From contig NZ_CP006850.1 of the NCBI RefSeq assembly GCF_000523235.1, positions 806,001-870,000 of the forward strand: a stretch of 64,000 nt of DNA, written 5' to 3'. The notes under the pieces are model-generated. The model had not been told where the DNA came from. It saw only the letters and a program-made list of their open reading frames with translations, and did no database searches. The translations under genes were made by a program, and so were the position numbers. This stretch comes from Nocardia nova SH22a (GTDB lineage: Bacteria; Actinomycetota; Actinomycetes; Mycobacteriales; Mycobacteriaceae). Below are positions 27,501 through 34,992 of the stretch, one piece after another (the stretch's first letter is position 1; each line of letters opens with the position of its first letter).

Positions 27501-27654
27501 GCGCGGGCTGCCGGACGGATCGCAACCGGACATCTCCCGGATCGAGCGCACGGTTCGGCAGCGACTGGGTGACGATCGCTTCACCGGCGCGACAAGGCAA
27601 GGCGCCCAGGCCGATCCGCGTGAACTAGCGGAGACGGCATTGGCAGGGCGGTAG
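24511..27654 (+). CDS. SARP/AfsR-like transcriptional regulator (OmpR-wHTH, BTAD, NB-ARC, TPR)
   Basis: 1047 aa from GTG 24511, where MQIGLLGPLEIR begins the family. Residues ~1-92 are an OmpR-type winged helix and ~97-240 the bacterial transcriptional activation domain (RFEQLLDRARDG to LHVALLRGE). An NB-ARC-type ATPase follows with Walker A GPGGSGKT (279-286) and LLILDNCEH as Walker B. The C-terminal ~400 residues are TPR-like helical repeats. AfsR relatives switch on secondary-metabolite or stress genes when nucleotide-bound. The CTGACA repeats at 24363-24402, between this gene and the DUF4097-ferredoxin-P450 operon, make both its likely targets. Confidence 0.88.
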   Translation: MQIGLLGPLEIRADDGEAIELPGARLRALLIALALEPGRAVPKTTLVDWIWGEQPPADAVNALQALVSRLRRVLPDGSLDAQPGGYRLTVAPGAVDVVRFEQLLDRARDGADARRVELLCEALSLWRGAALQDMGDEAAAQITRLEGLRLVALEDRYEAELRLGRGPELVAELTELVARNPVRERLIGALMRALAVAGRGAEALVVYQNAREALADTFGVDPSPELSDLHVALLRGEVGAEPDRRTNLRAELTEFVGGHSTVAAVRELIAGHRLTTLTGPGGSGKTRLAVETAHTLLDDLPDGAWLVELAPVGASGDMAQAALAAFGLRDALLGTASNAEPMDRLIAAIRDREALLILDNCEHVIESAAAFAHRMLGECRRLRILATSREPLGITGEALWQVEPLGLPAAQANSAEIAAAPAVRLLRERAGAVRQDLADDDAALAAMARICRALDGIPLAIELAAARLRTMSLEQLAMRLDDRFRLLTGGSRTALPQHRTLRAVVDWSWELLTDPERIVLRRLAVFAGGVSLEAAERVCAGPDGSEVPVESWEVLDLLTALADKSLLTVNDEMGTARYRMLDTIARYARDRLVESGEEDRVRRAHLAYVTELADTAEPHLRRAAQLHWLALLEAEHDNIAAAMRAALATGDTAAAMRLGAAAGWYWWLGGHKAEGMELLTAAADLPGAVDDEIRARVYALVMHFVSSGRNDQYRMETWIRRAARLCDDRPADYPLLAFVGALERMLEGPQALPTAFEPLLTDADPWVRAMARLQMGKMRIVLGHDGPEADAYLESALVEFREIGERWGMSFALTELAERVAMRGEFVRACALFDEAAAVVTEVGTVEDLVVMRSRQAQLYWLAGDDDSSAATLAQAEQHAVRAAWPSALAELALAKAELARWSGDTAQAYEQIAVATAQLGVEAEEPNIAAVLHSTLGRLADDPAESRKLHGAALKAAAEAGHAALVAHVLIGIADLALREERDEQAAMLLAAAIRARGLPDGSQPDISRIERTVRQRLGDDRFTGATRQGAQADPRELAETALAGR

Positions 27655-27719
27655 TGAACAGCGAGTTCGCCGAACGCTCAGCGGTCGATGCACAAGTGCG
27701 CATATGGTACAAGTAGGGC

Positions 27720-28649
27720 GTGAAATTGCTTCGTGGGGGGATCTTTTCAGCCGTCGCCGCTTTGATTCTGTGTGGTTGTGCGACGACAGAAACACCGAAG
27801 GCCGGTACCCCGCCGGTCGCACCGCAGGCCACCGCGCACTCGACGTCCGCCGAACCGACGGCGGTGGCGGGTAATCGGAAGCACGCCGGTACCGGCCCGG
27901 TGACATCCGATCCGGACCTCGGCTGGAATCCGGTCCTCATAGAACAGGGCGTCGGCCTGTCGAGTGTCGACTGCCGGCTGCCCGCGTGGCAGAACACCCC
28001 GGCGGGCGCGGAGGCGTACTACCGGGCCGCGATCGGATGCCACGACGCCGCCTGGGCGCCGACCCTCGCCCATTTCAAGGTCGCGATGGCCTCGCCCGCG
28101 CTGTGGGCGGGCGCCGAAGTCGCCGATTACCACGGCGCCTGCGCCTCCACCGGCAGTAATCGCGAGGCGTTCTACTGCCCGGCCGATCAGACGATCGTGA
28201 TGCCGTTCGACACCATGGCCCCGGTCATCGGCTACGGCATCGGCAATGTGCTGGCGGTGCTGTCGCACGAGTACGAGCATCACGTACAGCAGCTCACCGG
28301 GATCATGCCCGCCTTCCAGGCCCGCGCGTCGGCGCTGAACTGGAGTGGCCCGCAGGTCGATCTGCTCAACCGGCAGCTCGAACTGCAGGCGTGGTGCTTC
28401 TCCGGAATGTTCTACGGCGTCAACACCGGCCGCGGTTCCATCACGCGGGCCCTGGCCGACCGCGCCTACATCAACAATGCGGGCGCGGGCGACCGGCCGG
28501 GTGAGCGACGCTGGCACGGAACGAACAAGAACGTCGCCAACTGGTTCGGCTGGGGTATCCATCCCAGTCTCGATCAGGACGCCGCGGTGGCGCCGTCACT
28601 GTACGAATGCAATCCGTGGTCGGCGCGCGACGCCTCCTGGCTGGAGTGA
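27720..28649 (+). CDS. lipoprotein zinc-metallopeptidase-like protein
   Basis: 309 aa with a GTG start. The signal peptide ends in the lipobox LCGC, so the mature protein should be lipid-anchored outside the membrane. After a low-complexity linker (~25-65) comes a putative neutral zinc peptidase domain with the HExxH motif as SHEYEHHVQQ near residue 182. A likely third ligand lies in NRQLELQAWCFSG, where the ELQAWC pattern is shared with YpfJ/mycobacterial zinc-metallopeptidase relatives. Five Cys may form disulphides. The substrate is unknown. It is a single gene converging with the GMC oxidoreductase. Confidence 0.8.
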   Translation: MKLLRGGIFSAVAALILCGCATTETPKAGTPPVAPQATAHSTSAEPTAVAGNRKHAGTGPVTSDPDLGWNPVLIEQGVGLSSVDCRLPAWQNTPAGAEAYYRAAIGCHDAAWAPTLAHFKVAMASPALWAGAEVADYHGACASTGSNREAFYCPADQTIVMPFDTMAPVIGYGIGNVLAVLSHEYEHHVQQLTGIMPAFQARASALNWSGPQVDLLNRQLELQAWCFSGMFYGVNTGRGSITRALADRAYINNAGAGDRPGERRWHGTNKNVANWFGWGIHPSLDQDAAVAPSLYECNPWSARDASWLE

Positions 28650-28656
28650 GCGGCCG

Positions 28657-30252
28657 CTAGCGGTCGGCAGCGATCAGATCGGCGGCCTTCTCGCCGATCA
28701 CCACCGCCGGGGCGTGGGTGTGGCCTCGGATGATGGACGGCATCACCGAGGCATCCGCCACCCGAAGCCCTTCGAAGCCACGAACTTTCAGCTCGGGGGT
28801 GACCACGCTGCCGGAGTCGGTGCCCATCCGGCACGTCCCCACCGGATGGTAGAGGGTGTGGGAATACCAGGTCAGCGCGTCCTCGAGGGTTTCTTCCAGG
28901 GTGGGTGATTCCTTCCTGGGGCGCAGCAACCCGCCCAGCGCGGGTGCGAGCGGATCGGTCCGGGCGATGCGATGCGAGATGCGCAGGCCCTCGAGCATGG
29001 CCGCGCGGTCCGCACCTTCGCTGTCGGACAGATAGTTCGGATCGACCAGGGGTTTGGCGCCGGGCTCGGCGGAGGCCAGCGACACCGTGCCCCGGCTCTG
29101 TGGCTTCAACAGGATCGGGCCGACCACGACGGCATGTCCCTCGGGATCGCCGATCCCCTCGTCGAAGAAGGGCGCGGGGGCGAAGATGATCTCGAGATCC
29201 GGCAGTTCGAGTTCGGCCCGGCTGCGCACGAATCCGTAGGCCTCGCCCACATTCGAGGTGAGCATGCCGCGGCGGCGGATCAGATAGTCGAGCAGCTGGA
29301 GCGGCTTCTCGGCATCGAACAGCGTCCCCGAGTCGGCGGCGAAGCCCAGGACCGACACCAGATGGTCCATCAGATTGCGGCCGACCTCGGGCAGATGCGC
29401 GCGCACCTCGATGCCGTGCTCACGCAACTGCTTCTCGTCGCCGATACCGGAGAGCAGCAACAGCTGGGGTGTGTTGATCGCGCCGCCGCAGAGGATGACC
29501 TCCTTGCGGGCGTGGATCGTGAAAAGCTGGTTGTTCCTGCGATATTCGACCCCGACCGCGCGGCCGCCGTCGAACAGGATCCGTTCGGCCTGTGCACCGG
29601 TGTGCACGGTGAGGTTCGGACGGCGCAGCGCCGGTTTCAGATATCCGTCGGCGGTACTCCAGCGGGCGCCGCGCTTCTGCGTGACCATGGTTTCCGAGAA
29701 GCCCTCGGGCTGAGCAGAATTCGCCCGCTCGCGTTTGAATCCGGCCAGTTCGGCCGCGGCGAGGAAATCGCCGGTCCAACGATTGACGCTGCGCTGACGG
29801 GCGATCTGCAGCGGTCCGGTGCGACCCTCGTCGGGTCCGGTCGCGCCCTCGACGGATTCGATCTTCCGGAAGTACTCGACCACGCTCGCGAACGACCACG
29901 AATCACCGGCGGCCTGCGCCCATTCGTCGTAGTCGGCGGCGAAACCGCGCACCCACATCATCGCGTTCATCGACGACGAGCCGCCGAGCAGTTTGCCTCG
30001 CGGATACAGGATCTGCCGGTCGCCCAGCCCCGCCTGCGGTGTGGTCAGATAGCCCCAATCGCAGTCGCCCTGAAAGAGTTTCGAGAACGCGGCGGGAATG
30101 TGCGCGAACTTGTCCTTGTCCTCCGGCCCGGCCTCGAGCGCGACCACCCGATTCGAGGGATTGGCGCTGAGCCGGGCGGTGACGACCGCTCCGGCCGATC
30201 CGGTGCCGACGACGATGTAGTCGACGGTGGCCGGGGTGGTGGCGTCGTTCAT
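28657..30252 (-). CDS. GMC-family oxidoreductase (choline/alcohol dehydrogenase-like)
   Basis: 531 aa. The N-terminal FAD motif is VVGTGSAGAVVTARL with the acidic ribose ligand in ALEAGP. The GMC signature region is PRGKLLGGSSSMNAMMWVRG. GGAINTPQLLLLSGIG is signature 2. The catalytic His lies in SHTLYHPVGTCRMG, and a second in GHTHAPAVVIGE. It oxidises a primary alcohol to an aldehyde with FAD. The aldehyde dehydrogenase gene is 19 bp upstream on the same strand, so the two probably run alcohol to aldehyde to acid. The PucR regulator across the divergent promoter is the likely controller. Confidence 0.88.
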   Translation of the reverse strand: MNDATTPATVDYIVVGTGSAGAVVTARLSANPSNRVVALEAGPEDKDKFAHIPAAFSKLFQGDCDWGYLTTPQAGLGDRQILYPRGKLLGGSSSMNAMMWVRGFAADYDEWAQAAGDSWSFASVVEYFRKIESVEGATGPDEGRTGPLQIARQRSVNRWTGDFLAAAELAGFKRERANSAQPEGFSETMVTQKRGARWSTADGYLKPALRRPNLTVHTGAQAERILFDGGRAVGVEYRRNNQLFTIHARKEVILCGGAINTPQLLLLSGIGDEKQLREHGIEVRAHLPEVGRNLMDHLVSVLGFAADSGTLFDAEKPLQLLDYLIRRRGMLTSNVGEAYGFVRSRAELELPDLEIIFAPAPFFDEGIGDPEGHAVVVGPILLKPQSRGTVSLASAEPGAKPLVDPNYLSDSEGADRAAMLEGLRISHRIARTDPLAPALGGLLRPRKESPTLEETLEDALTWYSHTLYHPVGTCRMGTDSGSVVTPELKVRGFEGLRVADASVMPSIIRGHTHAPAVVIGEKAADLIAADR

Positions 30253-30271
30253 ATGCGCTCCGTAGGTCGAG

Positions 30272-31981
30272 TCAGCCGCGCAGGGCGGAGGCGAAAATGG
30301 CGGGCAGGCGGGTCCAGCGCGGATCGGTGGCGAAGCCGGTCAGCAATCTGCCCGTCTGCGCGGCGGTCCGGTTGTCGACGAACCACGGCGGATTGGGCGT
30401 CAGCGCCCATTCGCCGTGCAGGACCGAACGCGGCGCCGGGCGGAAGGGCCCGCGCACCACGGTGCGTTCGATCCGATCGATCAACCAGGCGTTGTGCACG
30501 ACACCGATGCCGCTCTGCACATCGTCGAGTGTGTGCCCAGGATAGGCGCCCCAGCTCGCCGTCGGGGTCAGATAGCCCACGGCCGTCCAGGCATTCACCG
30601 CGACGGTGCCGTATCGCAGCCGCTCGATCAGGCCGTCGAACTCCGCGCCGAGCTCGGCGATCGTGTCCGGATGCGCGACGATGTTGACGCCCAGCGTGCC
30701 GGTGAGCTTCTCGTTGGCGGTGTCGGCAGCGGCCCGCGCGAAGGCCGCTCCGGTGCCGGGCAGCTCCACCACACCGAGGACGGGTGCGAAATACTCTGAG
30801 GTGAACAGTGTTTCGCCGTCCGGATCGAGTCCGGTCACCAGCAGGCGTTCGCCGCGCTCGCCCAGCCGCCGTGCCGCCGGATAGCTGGCGTGTGCCGCGG
30901 CCACCCGGTCGTCGCTGCCGGGGTAGTAGGCCGCCCGGGCCGGTGCGCGCTCGATCGCCGCGGTGAGCGCCGCGAGGAACCGGTCCTTCTGCGGCCAGTC
31001 CGCGGAGATGATGATCGCCTGTGCCGCAACACAGTTGTAGCCGCCGTTGTGCAGGCGCTGGGTCGCGAGGTGGCGGGCCTGGAACTCCAGATCGTCGGCG
31101 CTCCAGTCACCGGGGACGACGATGGTCGGCGACACCCCGCCGAGTTCGCTGCTGATGGGCTTGTCCAGTTTCGGGGTTCCGGCGGCCTTGCGCTTCTCGC
31201 CCTCCGCGCCGGGACCCCAGACGATGGCGTCGTGGGTGACGGCACTGCCGGTCATGTGCACGTGGGCGACGCGTTCGTCGGCGACCAGCCGCCCGCCCAG
31301 GTCGGCGCCGCCGGTGAGAATGCGCACCGCGCCGAGGCCGATCAGCGGCGCGAAGATCTTCTCGAACACCGGGAGCATCGGATCGGTCACCGGATTCAGT
31401 TTCAGCGCCACCACCCGGTTGTGCGCGATCAGCTCGTAGAGGGTGTCCAGCGGCGCGATCGAGGTGATGTTCCCGGCGCCGAGCACCGCCCCGATACCGT
31501 GGGTCCGCGCCGGATTCAGCTGGGCCAGACCGGCATTCGCCTTGGCGGCCGCCGAGCTGACACCGCGTTGCAGCCACACCTCGGCCCGGAATCCGCTCAG
31601 CAGCAGTTCGTCGTACAGATTCGACGGCAGCGCGCGCACGGTCACGTGATCCCCGGCGGATCCGAAGGTCGCCTCGGCCAGCGGACTCTTCCCGCGCTCC
31701 AGCGCCTCCAGCGATCGGGACAGCGCCGCCAGACTGGACGCGAAAACATAAGGGCCGGAGAGCCATTCCTCACCCACGAGTGAGGAATCGAGATCGAGCT
31801 TCTTGATCCGGACCGCCGCGTCCACCCATTCCCGGGCGTGCCGTGCGGTGAGCGCGCGCACCTCGTCGAGCAGGGCGCGTCTGCCCCGCAGCGGCAGCCG
31901 TGACCAGCTCTGCTCACCGGCGGTGAGCGCGGTGAGAGCGGTGTCGAGGACGGCGTCGGCGGTGGTCTGTTCTGTTTGCAC
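30272..31981 (-). CDS. aldehyde dehydrogenase family protein
   Basis: 569 aa with a GTG start, longer than the usual ~490. The general-base motif SSELGGVSP and the catalytic Cys in NGGYNCVAAQ are in the expected order. The cofactor region includes GAGNITSIAP and LTGGADLGG. The extra length is spread at both ends (residues 1-70 and the last ~50). It should oxidise the aldehyde formed by the GMC enzyme encoded 19 bp downstream, using NAD(P). The promoter shares a 164-bp gap with the divergent PucR gene, including a perfect 22-bp palindrome. Confidence 0.85.
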   Translation of the reverse strand: MQTEQTTADAVLDTALTALTAGEQSWSRLPLRGRRALLDEVRALTARHAREWVDAAVRIKKLDLDSSLVGEEWLSGPYVFASSLAALSRSLEALERGKSPLAEATFGSAGDHVTVRALPSNLYDELLLSGFRAEVWLQRGVSSAAAKANAGLAQLNPARTHGIGAVLGAGNITSIAPLDTLYELIAHNRVVALKLNPVTDPMLPVFEKIFAPLIGLGAVRILTGGADLGGRLVADERVAHVHMTGSAVTHDAIVWGPGAEGEKRKAAGTPKLDKPISSELGGVSPTIVVPGDWSADDLEFQARHLATQRLHNGGYNCVAAQAIIISADWPQKDRFLAALTAAIERAPARAAYYPGSDDRVAAAHASYPAARRLGERGERLLVTGLDPDGETLFTSEYFAPVLGVVELPGTGAAFARAAADTANEKLTGTLGVNIVAHPDTIAELGAEFDGLIERLRYGTVAVNAWTAVGYLTPTASWGAYPGHTLDDVQSGIGVVHNAWLIDRIERTVVRGPFRPAPRSVLHGEWALTPNPPWFVDNRTAAQTGRLLTGFATDPRWTRLPAIFASALRG

Positions 31982-32082
31982 GTGCGCACACTCCGTAGCT
32001 GAGAATCGCTCCGATGATCACTGTCAGTGTGACTGTGCTCACGACCGAAGAACATGTGTGCAGGTCGCGCGTTTCCGGCCTC

Positions 32083-32138
32083 GTTTTGTGCACGTGCACA
32101 AAACGGCAGTGTCCTGCGTCACAGAACTGGACTACACT
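32083..32138 (+). promoter_or_regulatory. 22-bp palindromic operator and leaderless PucR promoter
   Basis: A perfect palindrome with half-site GTTTTGTGCAC occupies 32083-32104 between the divergent aldehyde dehydrogenase and PucR genes. A -10 TACACT (32133-32138) ends six bases before the PucR ATG at 32145. The position suits control of both directions by PucR. Confidence 0.65.
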
Positions 32139-32144
32139 GCCTGC

Positions 32145-33338
32145 ATGAGCACGCCCGCACTGGAGCGGTCCGCATCGCCGCTGGCCGCCTCCCTCACGGC
32201 CGACATCGAGTCGATGACCGATGAGCTGGTCGCCCGGATCGCCGCCGCCGATTCCTCCTACGCGCAGGGCGGGCTGCTGACCGAGGAGCAGCTGCGCAGC
32301 ACCTGCCTGCAGAATCTCACGTCCATTCTCGACGTGCTCGCCGGAACCGGGCCGCTGCGATTGCGTTCGGCCCGGGACGCGGGACGGCTCAAGGCCGAGC
32401 AGGGCATTCCGATCGCGAGCCTGCTGCACGCCTACCGGCTCGGCGGACGGCTCATCTGGGAGGAGTCGACCGCCCGCGCGGACGGTCCGGGCGACCCGCG
32501 ATTGCACGATCTCGCGACCCGCCTGTGGGAACTGGTCGACCTGTACTCGGACGCGGCCGTCGAGGCCTACCGCGAAACCGAGGTTCTGCTCGCGCATTCC
32601 GATGCCCAGGTGCAGGCCCGGCTCGTGCGGACATTGTTCGCCGACCACTCCGGCAATCCCGCCGGTGTCCTCGATGTGCTTCGCACCCTGGGGATTCCGG
32701 AGCGCGGCAACTTCGTCGTCGTCGCCGTCGACGCCGAGCCCACCGCGCCGCTGCCCACGAAACTCGCTGCCGCGCTACAGGACTGCGGTGTCCGATCGGT
32801 GTGGGATGCCCAGATCGACGCGCATGTCGGGCTGATCTCGGCGGCCGCCGCGGCGACGATCGACCGCGGCCTGACCACGATCTCCGCATTCGCCGCCGAT
32901 CGGGTGGGAGCCAGCGCCACCTTCACCACCCCGCACGCCATCGCGGCGGCCTCGGGCCAGGCGCGGATCGCATTACGTTCCGCACCACCGGGTTCGGCCG
33001 CGACGACCCGATTCGGCGAGGAGCCGATCGCCCATCTGCTCATCGCGGTACCCGAGGCGGGCCAGCGCGCCGCCGCCCAGATCCTGGGTCCGCTCCTGCG
33101 GCTGCCCGCCGCCGAGCGCGGCGATCTGATCGCGGTCCTCGATGCCTGGTACCGCTGCGGTGGTTCGGCGGCCGCGGTCGCGGAAACCATGCACTGTCAC
33201 CGCAATACGGTGCGTTACCGGCTGCGCAAGATCCGCGATCTCACCGGGCGCGACACCACCGACCCGCGCGGGTCGGCCGAACTGTATCTGGCGTTGCAAT
33301 CGCTCACGCTGCTCGGCCCGGACGGCGACCGGAGCTGA
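32145..33338 (+). CDS. PucR/CdaR-family transcriptional regulator
   Basis: 397 aa from ATG 32145; the frame runs further back but through the promoter. The N-terminal half is a helical RsbRD-like sensory region (residues ~1-160). The centre is a degenerate GGDEF-like domain. The C-terminus carries the PucR-type HTH (GGSAAAVAETMHCHRNTVRY) followed by KIRDLTGRD. Such proteins activate catabolic operons in response to their substrate. Position and palindrome suggest it controls the aldehyde dehydrogenase-GMC operon. No Shine-Dalgarno sequence is seen, and TACACT ends six bases upstream, so a leaderless mRNA is probable. Confidence 0.87.
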   Translation: MSTPALERSASPLAASLTADIESMTDELVARIAAADSSYAQGGLLTEEQLRSTCLQNLTSILDVLAGTGPLRLRSARDAGRLKAEQGIPIASLLHAYRLGGRLIWEESTARADGPGDPRLHDLATRLWELVDLYSDAAVEAYRETEVLLAHSDAQVQARLVRTLFADHSGNPAGVLDVLRTLGIPERGNFVVVAVDAEPTAPLPTKLAAALQDCGVRSVWDAQIDAHVGLISAAAAATIDRGLTTISAFAADRVGASATFTTPHAIAAASGQARIALRSAPPGSAATTRFGEEPIAHLLIAVPEAGQRAAAQILGPLLRLPAAERGDLIAVLDAWYRCGGSAAAVAETMHCHRNTVRYRLRKIRDLTGRDTTDPRGSAELYLALQSLTLLGPDGDRS

Positions 33339-33389
33339 TGCCGGTGCTTCCGTCGGCTCGGAGGTGGTCGAACGGCGCCCAGGCGGTGC

Positions 33390-34133
33390 TCAGCTCGCCT
33401 TCGGCAGAAGCGGGGCGAGGCCGCCCGGTGTCATCAGCGCGGTGCTCGAGGTGACCTTCTGGCCGTCGATGGTGACCGTGGGAGTCGAGTTCACGCCGCT
33501 GGCGAGTACTGCCTTGGTCTTCGTGCGCAGGTAGTTGTCGTAGCTGCGGTCGATGATGCATTGCGCCACAGCGTCATCGGTGTAACCGGCCGACTTCGCG
33601 ATCTGGATCAGCTGGTCGTCGGTGAGGCCGTCCCCGCCCTCCTCGGGCTGCTTCGCGAACATCGTCGCCAGCCACGCCTGGTAGTGCTCGGTGCCCGAGT
33701 TCGCGACACAGAACGAGGCGTTTCCGGCGCGCGAGGAGTACTGGGTGCTGCTCGCGCGGTCGAGAAATGTGATGACGCTGTACTCGACGGCGGCGGTGTG
33801 ATCGCGCACGGCAGCCTCTAGCACCGATCCGTTGGCGGCCTCGAACATCTTGCAGGCCGGGCACTGCAGATCCATGACCACCCGGACGGTCACCTTCGCC
33901 TTCGGATCGCCGATCCGGACGGCGCCGTCGTCGAGGACGTTCTTCGCCGAGGAGGCGCCGGCCGCGGCCATCGCCGTGCCCGGAACCTCTTTCGCGAACG
34001 CCTCGCGGGCCACCAATCCGATTCCGGTCGCGATCGCGAGCGCGACCACCAGGGCGATCGGCACGATGACGGTGAGGCGATTGCGCGGTTGCGGGCTCGG
34101 CGGCGGCTGCCATCCGCCGGGTTCGGTGCTCAT
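33390..34133 (-). CDS. membrane-anchored DsbA-like thioredoxin-fold protein
   Basis: 247 aa. A Pro-rich cytoplasmic N-terminus is followed by one membrane helix (~residues 20-42), then an extracytoplasmic thioredoxin fold. The active site is CPAC in VMDLQCPACKMFE, and the cis-Pro lies in NSTPTVTIDG. Extra Cys in NASFCVANS and AQCIIDRS are noted. It probably forms or isomerises disulphides in exported proteins. The layout matches mycobacterial DsbA-like membrane proteins. It diverges from the TetR gene with a 177-bp gap. Confidence 0.87.
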   Translation of the reverse strand: MSTEPGGWQPPPSPQPRNRLTVIVPIALVVALAIATGIGLVAREAFAKEVPGTAMAAAGASSAKNVLDDGAVRIGDPKAKVTVRVVMDLQCPACKMFEAANGSVLEAAVRDHTAAVEYSVITFLDRASSTQYSSRAGNASFCVANSGTEHYQAWLATMFAKQPEEGGDGLTDDQLIQIAKSAGYTDDAVAQCIIDRSYDNYLRTKTKAVLASGVNSTPTVTIDGQKVTSSTALMTPGGLAPLLPKAS

Positions 34134-34290
34134 ATCAGGTTTCCCCCGTTCGGCATACGTTCGGTGGTCAGCTTAGGAGGTGGCTCCGATGGGTGAGCGG
34201 GAGGGATCTCGTGTGGTGCGGCAGGGCCGTCCACGCGGTCGATGGCCGGGCAACGACCTTCGGCCGGGCGGAACGCGCAGCGTATATAAC

Positions 34291-34304
34291 GACCGGTCTA
34301 TTAT
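34291..34304 (+). promoter_or_regulatory. TetR operator and leaderless -10
   Basis: GACCGGTCTA (34291-34300) matches the operator before the MFS gene and overlaps a -10 TATTAT (34299-34304). That hexamer ends six bases before the TetR ATG at 34311, so repressor binding would block its own transcription. Confidence 0.55.
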
Positions 34305-34310
34305 TGGACT

Positions 34311-34868
34311 ATGACTGCGAAAGGCGCTGAGACGCGGCAGCGCATGATCGCCGCCGCGCAGGACTCACTCGAGCGGAACGGCTATTTCGGCACGGGACTG
34401 AATCCTGTGCTGGCGGCGAGCGGAACGCCTAAGGGCTCCTTGTACTTTCACTTTCCCGGCGGCAAGGACGAGCTGGTCGTGGCCGCCATCGAGGACGCCC
34501 GGGGTCTGATCGACACCATGGTCGACGCCATCGGGGACAAGGCCCCGGCCGAGGTCGTGGCGGCGCTGATCGGCCTGCTCGGCGAGCGGCTGGAGACGTC
34601 GGGCTGGCAGTGCGGCTGTCCGGTGGCGACGGTGGCGCTGGAGGTGGCGGGCACGAATGACGCGGTGCAGCAAGCATGTTCGAATACGTACACGGTGTGG
34701 ACGAGTGCGTTGCGGACCCGGTTGGAAGCCGCCGGTCGCGCCGACGCCGAACGGCTCGCGGTGTCCGCGCTGGCGCTGATCGAGGGAGCCCTCCTGCTCG
34801 CTCGCGCACATCGCAGCCGCGAGCCGCTGGTCCAGGCGGCCCGCACGATCGCGGACCTGCTCGGATAA
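34311..34868 (+). CDS. TetR-family regulator (LmrA/YxaF type)
   Basis: 185 aa. The HTH runs RQRMIAAAQDSLERNGYFGT to ASGTPKGSLYFHFPGGKDEL, with the GSLYFHF pattern of the LmrA/YxaF group that controls drug exporters. The C-terminus has Cys in WQCGCPVATVALEVA. No ribosome site is seen; TATTAT ends six bases before the ATG. The DHA2 exporter follows 124 bp downstream under a promoter with the same GACCGGTC core, so the pair forms an efflux pump and its repressor. Confidence 0.9.
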   Translation: MTAKGAETRQRMIAAAQDSLERNGYFGTGLNPVLAASGTPKGSLYFHFPGGKDELVVAAIEDARGLIDTMVDAIGDKAPAEVVAALIGLLGERLETSGWQCGCPVATVALEVAGTNDAVQQACSNTYTVWTSALRTRLEAAGRADAERLAVSALALIEGALLLARAHRSREPLVQAARTIADLLG

Positions 34869-34947
34869 CTCCGGCGGTCGCCGCACCGCCACTCCTGCCG
34901 TCTGCACTGCCGGCCGATCGGGCATGTCGACCCTTGTCCAGAATATG

Positions 34948-34963
34948 TAGACCGGTCTAGTAT
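34948..34963 (+). promoter_or_regulatory. TetR operator before the MFS exporter
   Basis: The perfect 12-bp palindrome TAGACCGGTCTA (34948-34959) overlaps a possible -10 TAGTAT (34958-34963). It shares GACCGGTCTA with the site before the regulator gene. Confidence 0.6.
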
Positions 34964-34992
34964 TAATCCGGTAGCCGATGGGAGGTCCCTGT

